A stretch of 64,000 bases of DNA from Myxococcales bacterium (GTDB lineage: Bacteria > Myxococcota_A > Polyangia > Polyangiales > Polyangiaceae): positions 124,001-188,000 of the forward strand of contig JADKKK010000005.1 of assembly GCA_016720545.1 (NCBI GenBank). Reading direction: 5' to 3'. The notes below the pieces were generated by a model, which was not told the origin of the DNA, did not search any database, and saw only the letters and a list, made by a program, of their open reading frames with translations. Positions 41,626-52,573 of this stretch are shown here, one piece after another. The position numbers and the translations under genes were made by a program. Within the stretch, counting starts at the first letter, position 1. Every line of letters begins with the position of its first letter.

Positions 41626-43392
41626 ATGGATTCCATGGCGCGTCGTCGTATGTCTCGGTCTGCGGTCCTCTGCACGTCGTTCGCCCTCGCGCTCGGCGCT
41701 TGCGCTCCCGCCGAGGTGGCGCCGCCCCCGAAGCTCGCGGCGCCCGAGGTGACGCCGCCGCCTCCCGTGTCTGCGCCGCCGCCCGCGCCGCCGCCCACGC
41801 CCGACCCGTTCGCCGTGAAGGGCCCGTTCCGCGGCGCCCCGATCGCTGCGGCGCCGGCCACCGACGTCTCGAGCGTCGTCGCCGACGAAGAGCGCGGACA
41901 CGGTCGCTGGCGTGGCGTCATCCCCGCGGCGCCGGCGAGCTGTCGGCCCTACCTCGCGAAGGCAGCCCCGAAGACCAACATCGTGTGCGACAAGCTCGCG
42001 CCGTCCGCCGTTGGCGCGAAAGACGGCGCCGCCTCGCTCCTCGTCGACGCGCTCTCGCAGGACGACCCGCTGAAGCGTGACGCCGCGCTGCGAGAGGCCG
42101 GGGCATGCAAGGGCGTGAGCCCCGCGGAGATCGCCGCGCTCCGCGCGCTGCTCGCCCCTCCCGAGTGCGGCGACGCCATCGTCGCGCCGCTGCTCGCGCG
42201 CCCCGCGGAGGTCGCCACCCTCGACCGCGGGCTCGCGCACACGCTCGCGGGGCTCTGGATCGCCGGCAAGCTCGCGCGCGCGGTGGGGGCGCTCCCGCCC
42301 GTTCGGCCGCCCTTCTCGAAGGAGTCGCTCCTGAAGTTCACGCGGGGCCCGCTGCGCGACTGGTTCACCGCCCAGGGTGCGGCCATCGAGGATCTCGCGA
42401 AGATCGGCGTGAAGCTCGAGGGTCACGGGCGCGCGCTCGTCGCGGTGGAGGCGGGCATCGCCGACATGCGCTTCGTCGACCGCGTCCGCGAGGTGCCGAT
42501 GCCGCCGGAGTGGAAGAAAGATCCTGAAATTTCAGGTGTTTACCAGCAGTCCCTGGACCAGGCGATGGAGCCTCGCAAGCAGCGGGGCAGGGACGCCGCG
42601 CTCGTGGGGCTCGCGGACGCCGCCGCGCTCGGAATTGTGCAGGATGCACGTATTGGTCGAGCCCGCGACGTGCTCTCGAAGCTCTTCGGAGGCTCGCGCG
42701 TCGACGCGCTCGACGGCCTCATGTTGCCGCCGGCGCCCACCGCGACGCCGGCGCCGTCGAGCCCTTCGGCCTGGGCGGAGCCGCTCGTCGCGAAGCTCCC
42801 GCTCCCGTTCGGTGAGCGCATCCTCGCCGGCGTGGTCTCGCAGGACGACTCGTGGCTCCTGGCCTCGTGCCAGCCGGGCCTCCGCGCGTCGACCCGCCGG
42901 CTCATGGCGACGCCGAAGGCCGGGCTCTCGCCGGTCGTCCTCGAGCGCGTCGTCCGAGGGCGCGTGGAGCTCGGTCGCGCGTATTTCCGCGGCGTCGAGC
43001 TCGACCAGGTGCTCGAGCTCGCGAGCCGCGAGCCGGCGCGCTTCGAGTCGCCCGAGATGCGACTCTACCTGGCCCTCGCGCTCGCGCTCCGCTTCGGGCC
43101 CGACGACGCGGCGGCGATGATGCACGCCCCGAGCCCCGCCGCGCTCGAGCTCCGCCACACCGAGGCGCTCGACCAGCTCGCCGCGGGGACGGGGCCCTAC
43201 GCCGGCGAGGCCGCGTTCGACGCCGCGTGGCTGCGGCAGCTCTCACCGCCCGAGGGCGTGACGGCCGCCTGGTTCACCGACGTGAGCGCGCGCTTCCGCG
43301 ATGCCAAGAGCAAGCTCCGCGCTCCCGAGGCGAAGGCCCGCGCGGCCGAGCGCGCCGACGTCGCGGAGGCGATCGCCAAGACCCTGCGGTGA
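41626..43392 (+). CDS. large lipoprotein of unknown function
   Basis: A 588-residue protein: signal peptide, lipobox ALGAC, Pro-rich linker to about residue 50, then a mostly helical body with a Pro/Ala/Ser hinge near 370. No recognised domain. Two AT-rich blocks with rare codons lie inside: a perfect palindrome CCTGAAATTTCAGG at 42523-42536 and GTGCA-GGA-TGCAC at 42637-42649. It is divergent from the small gene at 41263-41601 and 120 nt upstream of pheS. Confidence 0.65.
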   Translation: MDSMARRRMSRSAVLCTSFALALGACAPAEVAPPPKLAAPEVTPPPPVSAPPPAPPPTPDPFAVKGPFRGAPIAAAPATDVSSVVADEERGHGRWRGVIPAAPASCRPYLAKAAPKTNIVCDKLAPSAVGAKDGAASLLVDALSQDDPLKRDAALREAGACKGVSPAEIAALRALLAPPECGDAIVAPLLARPAEVATLDRGLAHTLAGLWIAGKLARAVGALPPVRPPFSKESLLKFTRGPLRDWFTAQGAAIEDLAKIGVKLEGHGRALVAVEAGIADMRFVDRVREVPMPPEWKKDPEISGVYQQSLDQAMEPRKQRGRDAALVGLADAAALGIVQDARIGRARDVLSKLFGGSRVDALDGLMLPPAPTATPAPSSPSAWAEPLVAKLPLPFGERILAGVVSQDDSWLLASCQPGLRASTRRLMATPKAGLSPVVLERVVRGRVELGRAYFRGVELDQVLELASREPARFESPEMRLYLALALALRFGPDDAAAMMHAPSPAALELRHTEALDQLAAGTGPYAGEAAFDAAWLRQLSPPEGVTAAWFTDVSARFRDAKSKLRAPEAKARAAERADVAEAIAKTLR

Positions 43393-43511
43393 GCGCGTCG
43401 AGAGGGGCGAGCGCCGAGCCGCCGCGTGATGCAGGCGCGCCGCGGAGGGTGGCAGGGGCCCGGCGAGAGCCCGTGTCAATCGACGGTGGGTTGCGCTAGA
43501 AGCGGCACACC

Positions 43512-44582
43512 ATGAGCGAAGACAAGGAGCAGGCGGCCCGCGAGGCGATCGAGCGCGGGCTCGAGGGATTCCGCGCGAGCTTCGGCGAGGCGTTCTCCTC
43601 CGCGTCCACGGAGCAGGCCCTGCGCGACGAGAACGCCAAGATCCTCGGGAAGAGCGGCGCGCTGACCGTCATCCTGAAGCAAATGGGGGCGCTCTCTCCC
43701 GACGCCCGCCGCGCGGTCGGCGCGCGCGTCAACGCCGTGAAGTCCGAGGTGGAGGCGGCGTTCTCCGCGAGGCTCGCCGAGATCGCGGCGGAGCGACGGA
43801 GGGAGGCGCTCGACGCCCGCCCGTTCGACCTCACGCTGCCGGGGCGTCCGCCGTCGAGCGGCGGGCACAAGCACCCCATCTCGCAGGTGCGGGAGGACGT
43901 GATCGACATCTTCAGGGGCCTTGGGTTCGCCGTGTTCGACGGCCCCGACGTGGAGCACGAGTCGAACAACTTCACGAAGCTCGGGTTCCCGCCGGACCAC
44001 CCCGCCACGGACATGCAGGACAGCTTCTGGACGACGTCGAAGCATGTGTTGCGCACGCATACGAGCAACGTCCAGATCCGCGCGATGACCACGCTCGAGC
44101 CCCCCATGGCCATCATCGCGCCGGGCAGCGTGTATCGGCGCGACGACGACGCGACCCACAGCCCCATGTTCCACCAGCTGGAGGCGTTCCTCATCGATCG
44201 CGACGTGAGCCTCGCGAACCTGAAGGGCATCCTCGCCGAGTTCGCCGCGCGCATGTACGGCCCCGGCACGCCCGTTCGCCTCCGCCCGAGCTACTTCCCG
44301 TTCGTCGAGCCGGGCGCCGAGGTCGACATCGGCTGCGTCTTCTGCAAGGCGAGCGACGGTACGCGCGCGGGCTGCGCCGTGTGCAAGCACACCGGCTGGA
44401 TCGAGATCTTGGGGTGCGGGATGATCCACCCCACCGTGTTCGAGCACTGCGGGATCGATCCCGAGGAGTGGACCGGCTTTGCGCTCGGCATGGGGCTCGA
44501 TCGGGTCGCGATGCTCCGCTACGGCATCCCGAACATCAAGCTCCTGTTCGACAACGATCCGCGCTTCCTCGCGCAGTTCTAG
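43512..44582 (+). CDS. pheS: phenylalanine--tRNA ligase alpha subunit
   Basis: A 356-residue class II aminoacyl-tRNA synthetase subunit. An N-terminal coiled-coil tRNA-binding arm (1-100) is followed by the catalytic core: GHKHPISQVREDV, FWTTSKHVLRTHTSNVQIR (motif 2 region, in parts), LRPSYFPFVEPGAEVD and GMGLDRVAMLRYG (motif 3). It contains a CVFC...CAVC pair, a zinc-binding insertion found in some bacterial PheS. TAGAAG begins 15 nt before the ATG. pheT follows after 37 nt. Confidence 0.97.
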   Translation: MSEDKEQAAREAIERGLEGFRASFGEAFSSASTEQALRDENAKILGKSGALTVILKQMGALSPDARRAVGARVNAVKSEVEAAFSARLAEIAAERRREALDARPFDLTLPGRPPSSGGHKHPISQVREDVIDIFRGLGFAVFDGPDVEHESNNFTKLGFPPDHPATDMQDSFWTTSKHVLRTHTSNVQIRAMTTLEPPMAIIAPGSVYRRDDDATHSPMFHQLEAFLIDRDVSLANLKGILAEFAARMYGPGTPVRLRPSYFPFVEPGAEVDIGCVFCKASDGTRAGCAVCKHTGWIEILGCGMIHPTVFEHCGIDPEEWTGFALGMGLDRVAMLRYGIPNIKLLFDNDPRFLAQF

Positions 44583-44619
44583 GCCCGCTGCGGCGGCGGT
44601 TCTCCACCGAAGGTTTGAC

Positions 44620-47049
44620 ATGAAGGCGTCTCTGAACTGGCTGCGCGAGCTCCTCCCCGCGCTAAACGACCTGTCCCCCACCCAGGTGGCCGAGCGGCTC
44701 ACGTCCGCGGGGCTCGAGGTCGAAGGGGTCCACGCTTACGGCGAGGGTTCCCTCGGCTGCGTCGTCGCGCGCGTGGTCTCGATGCGGCCCCACCCCACCA
44801 AGAGCGGCCTCCGCCTCGTGACCGTGGACGCCGGCGGCGCGCCGCAGGAGCTCGTGTGCGGCGCTCCGAACGTCCCCGATCCGGGCGGCCTCGTGGTGCT
44901 CGCCAAGCTGGGGGCCCACCTGCCCGCCAAGAACATGACCATCGCTCGCCGCGAGATCGCCGGCGTCGTGAGCGAGGGCATGCTGTGCAGCGAGTCCGAG
45001 CTCGGTCTCTCCGAGGAGGGCGGCGGGATCCTCGTGCTCCCCACCGACGCGGGCGAGCCCGGGGAGGCGTTCGCCGCCGCCATCCCCGCCGTGAACGACG
45101 TGGTCTTCGAGATCGGCCTCACGCCGAACCGCCCCGATGGGCTCGGCCACGTGGGGCTCGCGCGCGAGCTCGGCGCAGTCCTCGGCGTGCCCTTTCGAGC
45201 CCCTCTGCCCCCGCGCTTCGGCGACGAGGCGAGCCCGTTCGACGTGGTCGTCCACGTTCACGACCCGGAGCGCTGCCCCGAGTACGCTGCGGCCACCGTC
45301 CACGGCGTGCGCGTTGGCCCGTCGCCCCTCGCATGGCGCTACCGCCTCCTCGCCTTGGGAGTGCGCCCGATCTCGAACGTGGTCGACGTGACCAACCTCG
45401 TGCTGCTCGAGCACGGACAGCCCATGCACGCGTTCGATCTGGCGAAGGTGCGCGGCGCCCAGGTCCACGTGCGCGCGGCCCGGGAGGGGGAGCCCTTCAC
45501 CACGCTCGACGGCGTCGCGCGGCAGCTCACCGCCGACGACCTCGTCGTCTGCGACGGCGAGGGGCCGGTCGCGCTCGCGGGGGTGATGGGCGGCGCGAAC
45601 AGCGAGATCTCGCCCGAGACCCGCGCGGTGCTGCTCGAGTGCGCGTATTTCGACCCTCGAGGCGTTCGCCGCGCGTCGCGGCGCCACGGCCTGCACACCG
45701 AGTCGAGCCACAGGTTCGAGCGCGGCACCGATCCCGCGATCCTAGCCTCCGCCCTGGGGCGGTGCGTCGAGCTGCTGGGCGAGGTGGGCTACGCCTCGGC
45801 GACGCTCCCTCGTTACGTGCATGGTGCATCGGTCGTGCTCGAGCCCCGGCGCGTGCCGAGGCCCCGCGTGCGGCTCCGCGCGGCGTTCATGAGGCGCGTA
45901 CTGGGCCTCGACCTGCCCTTCATGGCGGCCCGGGTGCTCCTCGAGCGACTTGGCTGCGACGTGGAGCCCGAGGCCGGCGCCGACGAGGCGCTCGTCGCCA
46001 CCGTGCCGACCCACCGCCCCGACCTCACCCGTGAGATCGACCTCGTCGAGGAGGTCGTCCGCGTGCACGGGATCGACCGCGTCGCGTCCGACCTGCCGGC
46101 CGTGCGCGGCACGCGCGAGCACGGCCCGCGCGAGGCGACCGAGCGTCGCGTGCGCGCGCTCGCCGCGGGCGCCGGCCTCTCCGAGACGATCACCTTCCGC
46201 TTCACGTCGCCCCGGGCCCTCGCCGCGGCGTGCGCCCCCGTCGCGGCGGTGGAGCTCGCGAACCCGATCAACGACCACCAGACCGTCATGCGGACGAGCC
46301 TGCTGCCTGGGCTGCTCGAGGCGGTCGCGTCCGCGCGACGCCACGGGGTGCGGTCCGCGTCGCTCTTCGCGTTAGGTCCGATCTTTCTTCCAGCGACGCC
46401 CGGCGACCTGCCGGAGGAGCGACCGACCTTCACGGCGGTGCTCTCGGGCGAGCGCAGCGGCTGGCTCACCAAGCCCGCGCCCGTCGACGTGTGGGACGCG
46501 AAGGGCGTCGCCGTCGCGCTCGTGCAGGGGCTCACGGGGCGCACGCCGGAGGCGAGCGCGTACCCGGCGGAGGAGCGGCCGCGGCATCTCCACCCGCGCG
46601 CGGCCGGACGGCTCACGCTCGGTGGCGCGCCGGTCGGGCGCTTCGGGCTCCTCCACCCAGACGTCGTCGAGGACTTCGACGCCGGGGAGCTCGTGGCGGT
46701 CGTCGAGCTCTTCTTGCCCGAGCTCGAGGCGCTGCCGCGCGTGCCCGCGTACCGCGCGATCCCGCGGTTCCCGTCGTCGTCGCGCGACCTCGCGCTCGTG
46801 GTGCACGACGACGTCGCCGCGGGCGCCGTGCTGGCGGCGATCCGCGCCGCGGCGGGCCCGCTCGCGGAGGACGTCGAGGTGTTCGATCGCTTCGTCGGCC
46901 CTGGAATCCCCGCCGACCACGCGAGCCTCGCGTTCCGCGTCGTCTACCGCGCCGAGGGTCGCACTCTGACCGACGCCGAGGTCGACAAGTGCCACGCCCA
47001 GGTCGTGGCGCTGGCCGGCGAGCGCTTCGGCGCGACGCTCCGCGCCTAA
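44620..47049 (+). CDS. pheT: phenylalanine--tRNA ligase beta subunit
   Basis: An 809-residue subunit completing the alpha2-beta2 synthetase. N-terminal tRNA-binding (EMAP-like) domain with MRPHPTKSGLRLVTVD, then B3/B4 domain with ISNVVDVTNLVLLEHGQPMHAFD, B5 domain near HRPDLTREIDLVEEVVR, catalytic-like core, and the C-terminal anticodon-binding (FDX-ACB) domain with FPSSSRDLALVV. Full-length compared with the family (about 790-810). ATG 44620 follows GAAGG; the open frame upstream overlaps pheS. Confidence 0.97.
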   Translation: MKASLNWLRELLPALNDLSPTQVAERLTSAGLEVEGVHAYGEGSLGCVVARVVSMRPHPTKSGLRLVTVDAGGAPQELVCGAPNVPDPGGLVVLAKLGAHLPAKNMTIARREIAGVVSEGMLCSESELGLSEEGGGILVLPTDAGEPGEAFAAAIPAVNDVVFEIGLTPNRPDGLGHVGLARELGAVLGVPFRAPLPPRFGDEASPFDVVVHVHDPERCPEYAAATVHGVRVGPSPLAWRYRLLALGVRPISNVVDVTNLVLLEHGQPMHAFDLAKVRGAQVHVRAAREGEPFTTLDGVARQLTADDLVVCDGEGPVALAGVMGGANSEISPETRAVLLECAYFDPRGVRRASRRHGLHTESSHRFERGTDPAILASALGRCVELLGEVGYASATLPRYVHGASVVLEPRRVPRPRVRLRAAFMRRVLGLDLPFMAARVLLERLGCDVEPEAGADEALVATVPTHRPDLTREIDLVEEVVRVHGIDRVASDLPAVRGTREHGPREATERRVRALAAGAGLSETITFRFTSPRALAAACAPVAAVELANPINDHQTVMRTSLLPGLLEAVASARRHGVRSASLFALGPIFLPATPGDLPEERPTFTAVLSGERSGWLTKPAPVDVWDAKGVAVALVQGLTGRTPEASAYPAEERPRHLHPRAAGRLTLGGAPVGRFGLLHPDVVEDFDAGELVAVVELFLPELEALPRVPAYRAIPRFPSSSRDLALVVHDDVAAGAVLAAIRAAAGPLAEDVEVFDRFVGPGIPADHASLAFRVVYRAEGRTLTDAEVDKCHAQVVALAGERFGATLRA

Positions 47050-47119
47050 GTCGACCCGTCGCACGGTGGAGCCGTGCGTTTCCCCTCCACGGCGGGACGC
47101 GGGCGAGTAGCATCGCGCT

Positions 47120-48415
47120 GTGACTGCTGCGGCCTTTCCTGGGGACGGCGAGCTCGTCGGCGCCATTCTCTCCGATAAATATCGGCTTGTCCGCTTCATC
47201 GGCGCGGGCGGGATGGGCGTCGTTTACGAGGCCGTTCCGGTCGCGGGCGGCCCGTCCGTCGCCATCAAGATGCTGCGCGCGGAGTACCTCGACGACATCG
47301 ACGTGCTGACGCGGTTCGCTGACGAGGGCCACATGTGCCAGCGCCTGCGCCACCCGAACGTGGTGCAGGTCTTCGAGGTGGGGCACGCCGAGGACACCAC
47401 GCCCTACCTCGTGATGGAGCTGCTCCAGGGCATCCCGCTCGCGTCGTACACCAACAACGGCGGCCGAGTGCCGCTGCTGCAGGCGGCGACGGTCATGCAG
47501 GGCATCCTGCAGGGCCTCGGCATGGCGCACGCGCAAGGCATCGTGCACCGCGACCTGAAGCCCGAGAACGTCGTCCTCGCGCGCGACGCGAGCGGGAAGT
47601 TTACGCCAAAAATCCTCGATTTTGGCATCGCAAAGGTGATGGAGCAGGCGGGCGGGATGGGGCAGCGCACGCGCACCGGAGTGTTACTCGGCACCCCCGC
47701 CTACATGAGCCCCGAGCAGATCAAGAGCGCCAAGGACTGCGACGCGCGGTCCGACCTCTGGAGCGCCGGCGTGATGTTCTACGAGATGCTCACCGGACGC
47801 TCGGCGTTCCCCGCGCCCACGGCCTACGCGCGCCTCGGCGCGGTCTTGAACACCGTGCCTCCTCCGGTCGAGTCGATCGACCCGCAGCTCCAGCGGATCG
47901 CCGGCTTCGTCGCGCGTGCGATGGACAAGGACCGCAACCAGCGCTTCCAGTCTGCGCACGAGATGGGGCGCGCGCTCGCCCAGGCGATGGGCGACGAGGC
48001 GGGCGGCCGCGACGACGCGCTGAGCCGACTCCCGGAGATGCCCATGATGGCCTCCGTCGCGCACCCGAACCTCCCGCACCACGGCTTTGGCCTGGTCGGC
48101 GTGCACGGTCAAGCACACGGCCATGGCGAGCGGACCGTGGCGGATCGCTTCACGCCCCCGTCCGGGCGGGTCAGCGTTGGTCCTTCGGGCACTCTGGCGA
48201 GCGGAGCCTCCCCACGGGTCACCGAGCCGCCGCCCGAAGCGCGCGTCGAGGTGGCGCTCCCCGCCCGGGTGCCGGGCAAGACCCTCCCCTCGACCGACGA
48301 CGCGCCTCTCACCGGCCCACGGCCGAGCGCAGGTGTGCCCGCCTGGGCCGTCGCCCTGGTGGCGGCGGCGTGCCTCGCCGTCGGGCTGTTCGTCGGCTTT
48401 CTGCTCCACCGCTGA
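47120..48415 (+). CDS. tail-anchored Ser/Thr protein kinase
   Basis: A 431-residue Hanks-type kinase starting at GTG 47120, 12 nt after TAGCAT begins. Kinase domain about 20-285: IGAGGMGVVYEA, VAIKML, HRDLKPENVV, DFGIAK and GTPAYMSPEQ are all intact, so it should be active. Then a His/Pro/Ser-rich linker and one membrane helix at the very end (about 407-429) followed only by HR: the kinase faces the cytoplasm with no extracellular sensor. AT-rich inverted repeats sit in the coding DNA at 47174 and 47613. Confidence 0.9.
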   Translation: MTAAAFPGDGELVGAILSDKYRLVRFIGAGGMGVVYEAVPVAGGPSVAIKMLRAEYLDDIDVLTRFADEGHMCQRLRHPNVVQVFEVGHAEDTTPYLVMELLQGIPLASYTNNGGRVPLLQAATVMQGILQGLGMAHAQGIVHRDLKPENVVLARDASGKFTPKILDFGIAKVMEQAGGMGQRTRTGVLLGTPAYMSPEQIKSAKDCDARSDLWSAGVMFYEMLTGRSAFPAPTAYARLGAVLNTVPPPVESIDPQLQRIAGFVARAMDKDRNQRFQSAHEMGRALAQAMGDEAGGRDDALSRLPEMPMMASVAHPNLPHHGFGLVGVHGQAHGHGERTVADRFTPPSGRVSVGPSGTLASGASPRVTEPPPEARVEVALPARVPGKTLPSTDDAPLTGPRPSAGVPAWAVALVAAACLAVGLFVGFLLHR

Positions 48416-48515
48416 CCGCCCAACTCGCGGCTCGTCATGGCTGGTCTTTCACTCCGCTGGTGTGTAGGCTCAAGTCCTCGCCCGGCTCTTCGGGCCTGCC
48501 GACCACGGGTTTGAC

Positions 48516-49058
48516 ATGAGCGAAGACACCGCCGCGCTTGCGAAGTACCTCGAAATCTTCCCGTCGTGGCTCAAGTCCCTCGGCGAGGACGCCGCCCAGC
48601 TCGGCGAGCTCGCGAAGAGCGACGTGACCGAGGGTGCCCGTCGCCACGCGATCGCCGGACTGAACTACATCTTCAAGTCGCTCGACCTCATCCCCGATGG
48701 CATCGACGACCTCGGCTTCTGCGACGACGCCTTCGTTCTGCGCGTCGCGGCGAACCTCGCGTGCACGGAGCACCCTGAGGCGCGCATGGGCGTGCTCGGG
48801 CGCCTCAGCGACGAGGCCGCGCTCGTCCGTGAGTTCCTCGTGGACGACTACGCGCGCCTCGAGGCCTACGTGAAGAACCTGCGGAAGGGCGCGGCGCGCG
48901 GCCGCACCGTGGAAGACATCATGACCGACGAGACCGCGCGAGCCGCGTTTCTCCATGAAGTGTCGGCGTGGGCACGCGACTACCAGGTGCCAACGTTCTC
49001 ACGCGACGTGAAGACCCTCATCAAGCTCCGCGCCTTCCTCAGCGCGAAGCTCTCGTAA
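48516..49058 (+). CDS. DUF1232 (YkvA-like) domain protein
   Basis: A 180-residue protein. The central block LNYIFKSLDLIPDGIDDLGFCDDAFVLRVA (about 50-80) matches the DUF1232 core with its conserved DLIPD and DD residues, normally a small membrane-associated helical hairpin. The rest is helical and charged. Function of the family is unknown. It lies 100 nt after kinase 2 on the same strand. Confidence 0.75.
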   Translation: MSEDTAALAKYLEIFPSWLKSLGEDAAQLGELAKSDVTEGARRHAIAGLNYIFKSLDLIPDGIDDLGFCDDAFVLRVAANLACTEHPEARMGVLGRLSDEAALVREFLVDDYARLEAYVKNLRKGAARGRTVEDIMTDETARAAFLHEVSAWARDYQVPTFSRDVKTLIKLRAFLSAKLS

Positions 49059-49102
49059 GCCTCCTTCACGCCGCGCGCTCACCGGCGGCGGCGCGACCGG
49101 GC

Positions 49103-50488
49103 TCACTCGAGGGGCTTATAGCCGAGCTTGATGCGCGCACGGGCGAGTCGCTTCAAGCGCTCCGTGGCGGCGTCTTGGAACGCCTCGCGGAAGGCCGTGT
49201 TCGCACGCATCTGCTCGCTCGTGCGGCGTGTTCGCTCGCGCGCGAGGCGAAACGTGCTCGACTCGGGGCCACGCCAGCGCAGCGCGGTCTGGCAGGCGAT
49301 CTCGCCGCGGTTCAGGTCCACGACGAACGCGGCGCCCTCGTAGTCCCCCGGCGCGAGCTCGAGCCCCGTGCCCCGCTCCGTGACCTCGGGCGCCGAGCGG
49401 GTCTTGTGGCGGTACACGACGAGCAGCCCCTCGCCCTCGAGCTCGGCGGCGAGGCGCGCCTTGGTCGTGGCCGTTGACCCGCGCGCCACGAAGGTCACCA
49501 GGTCGGGATCCGAGAGGAACGCGAACGCGGCCTCGGGCTTCCCATCGAGGACCGCGTAGTCGATCGCGCGGACCGTGGCGCGGGTCGTCGGCGGGAGCGT
49601 TTCACCGCAGGCGGTCTCGAGCGTGAGAGACGCTTGGGCGACGGCGTCACGCGCGCTCGCGAGGCGCTCCTCGACGCCGCGTTTGGTCAGCGTCGCGATG
49701 CGCGAGGCGAACTCTTGGCGCGCCCGCTTTTCGTCGGCCGGGGTGTCGGCCTTCGGGGCGTCACGCCCGCACTCGCCCGACCCGGCCAGATCGAGGACGT
49801 ACCAGCGCGCGCCCCGCGCGAAACACGCGCGGTAGGTGGTGGTCTTGCTCGATTCCATCACCGTGACGCCCGCGAGGCGCGCCACGTCGCTGGTCGCCAC
49901 GAGCGGCCCCTTGCACGACAGCTCGGCGCTCGTGGTCATCGTCGGGGTCTCGTGGCTCAGAAGGTGAGCCTCGGCGAGATCACACGCGGTCTTCGCGTCG
50001 AGCACTGGGCGTGTTCGACCCGCCAGCGCGCGCGCCTCGGCGGCCGCGCGCCGGTCCTCTTTCGCGCTCTGATCGAGCTGAAACGCCACGCAGGTCGTGA
50101 CGCTCAGTCCGGTCCCGAGCACCGAGAGCACGAGCGCGAAGATCGCGGAGGTCGCCCGTGGGATGCCGTGCTTCTTCGCGACCGACAAGCTGCGCCACGC
50201 GAAGAAGGCACCCACCCAGGTCGAAGGCGCGCAGCACAGCGCCATGCCGAAGCCGCTCCACAGCAGCGCGTTCCTCGCGCTCCGACGCACGTCGTCCGCC
50301 GCGATCGCTTGCGCCATCGAGGCCTGCGCGAGCGACGCTGCGCGCGCGTGGGCCTCGCGTGCGCGGGCCTCGTGCTCGACGCGCGCCGCCTCTGCGCGGC
50401 CCACCTCGGTGACCGCGCCGCAGTACGCACAGCGCGTCGCGACAGGCTCGAGGGGGGCGCTGCAGGTAGGGCAGTTCGTGGGGTTCAT
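49103..50488 (-). CDS. zinc-ribbon membrane protein of unknown function
   Basis: From ATG 50488 (461 residues). The N-terminus is a zinc ribbon, CPTCSAPLEPVATRCAYC (residues 6-23), then a charged helix and two membrane helices (about 75-100 and 110-135; DUF4190-like pattern). The remaining ~320 residues are a helical extracytoplasmic domain with three or four cysteines. A longer frame from 50527 lacks a site and would put the ribbon internally. Convergent with DUF1232. Confidence 0.7.
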   Translation of the reverse strand: MNPTNCPTCSAPLEPVATRCAYCGAVTEVGRAEAARVEHEARAREAHARAASLAQASMAQAIAADDVRRSARNALLWSGFGMALCCAPSTWVGAFFAWRSLSVAKKHGIPRATSAIFALVLSVLGTGLSVTTCVAFQLDQSAKEDRRAAAEARALAGRTRPVLDAKTACDLAEAHLLSHETPTMTTSAELSCKGPLVATSDVARLAGVTVMESSKTTTYRACFARGARWYVLDLAGSGECGRDAPKADTPADEKRARQEFASRIATLTKRGVEERLASARDAVAQASLTLETACGETLPPTTRATVRAIDYAVLDGKPEAAFAFLSDPDLVTFVARGSTATTKARLAAELEGEGLLVVYRHKTRSAPEVTERGTGLELAPGDYEGAAFVVDLNRGEIACQTALRWRGPESSTFRLARERTRRTSEQMRANTAFREAFQDAATERLKRLARARIKLGYKPLE

Positions 50489-50607
50489 CGCGAGACCTTC
50501 GGGGCCGCGGCCCGTGGTGAAGCACACCGCCGCGAGAGCGCCGAACCGCTTAATTCGGTCGGCTTTTCGAGGAGTTGCGAGCCGTGCTTCGGTGCTCCTC
50601 CTCGGCT

Positions 50608-52314
<1,707 letters not shown>

Positions 52315-52500
52315 GGTCGCTCCTTCGTTGCGGTGCGGCTCCGCGTCGGACCAAGGTTCGGGCTGCCGGCGCACGCTTGCGGTTTCACGCTCGATTTCCT
52401 CTCTCCCGCCCCTCGGGAACCCGAGCGCCGCTGCCGCGTCGCTCTCCACGCGCCCTGTCGGACGCCGCGCATAGCTCACCGGAAGTCGTGGAAATGTTCA

Positions 52501-52530
52501 AGGGTGTCGTCCAGCAAAGGACGACACCCT
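52501..52530 (-). terminator. strong terminator-like hairpin
   Basis: A perfect 12-bp stem (AGGGTGTCGTCC at 52501-52512 with 52519-52530) closes a 6-nt loop. It lies 43 nt downstream of the minus-strand gene ending at 52574. Only a weak T-rich tract follows. Confidence 0.65.
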
Positions 52531-52573
52531 CGGTTCCGCCGTTCGCCAGGCCGCCCCGCGGCGCGGGCCCTGG

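Noticed and set aside
43470..43511. Classical -35/-10 promoter before pheS
   Set aside because: TAGAAG is acceptable as a -10 but no -35 resembling TTGACA is found at 16-18 nt; kept only as part of the leaderless-type list discussion.
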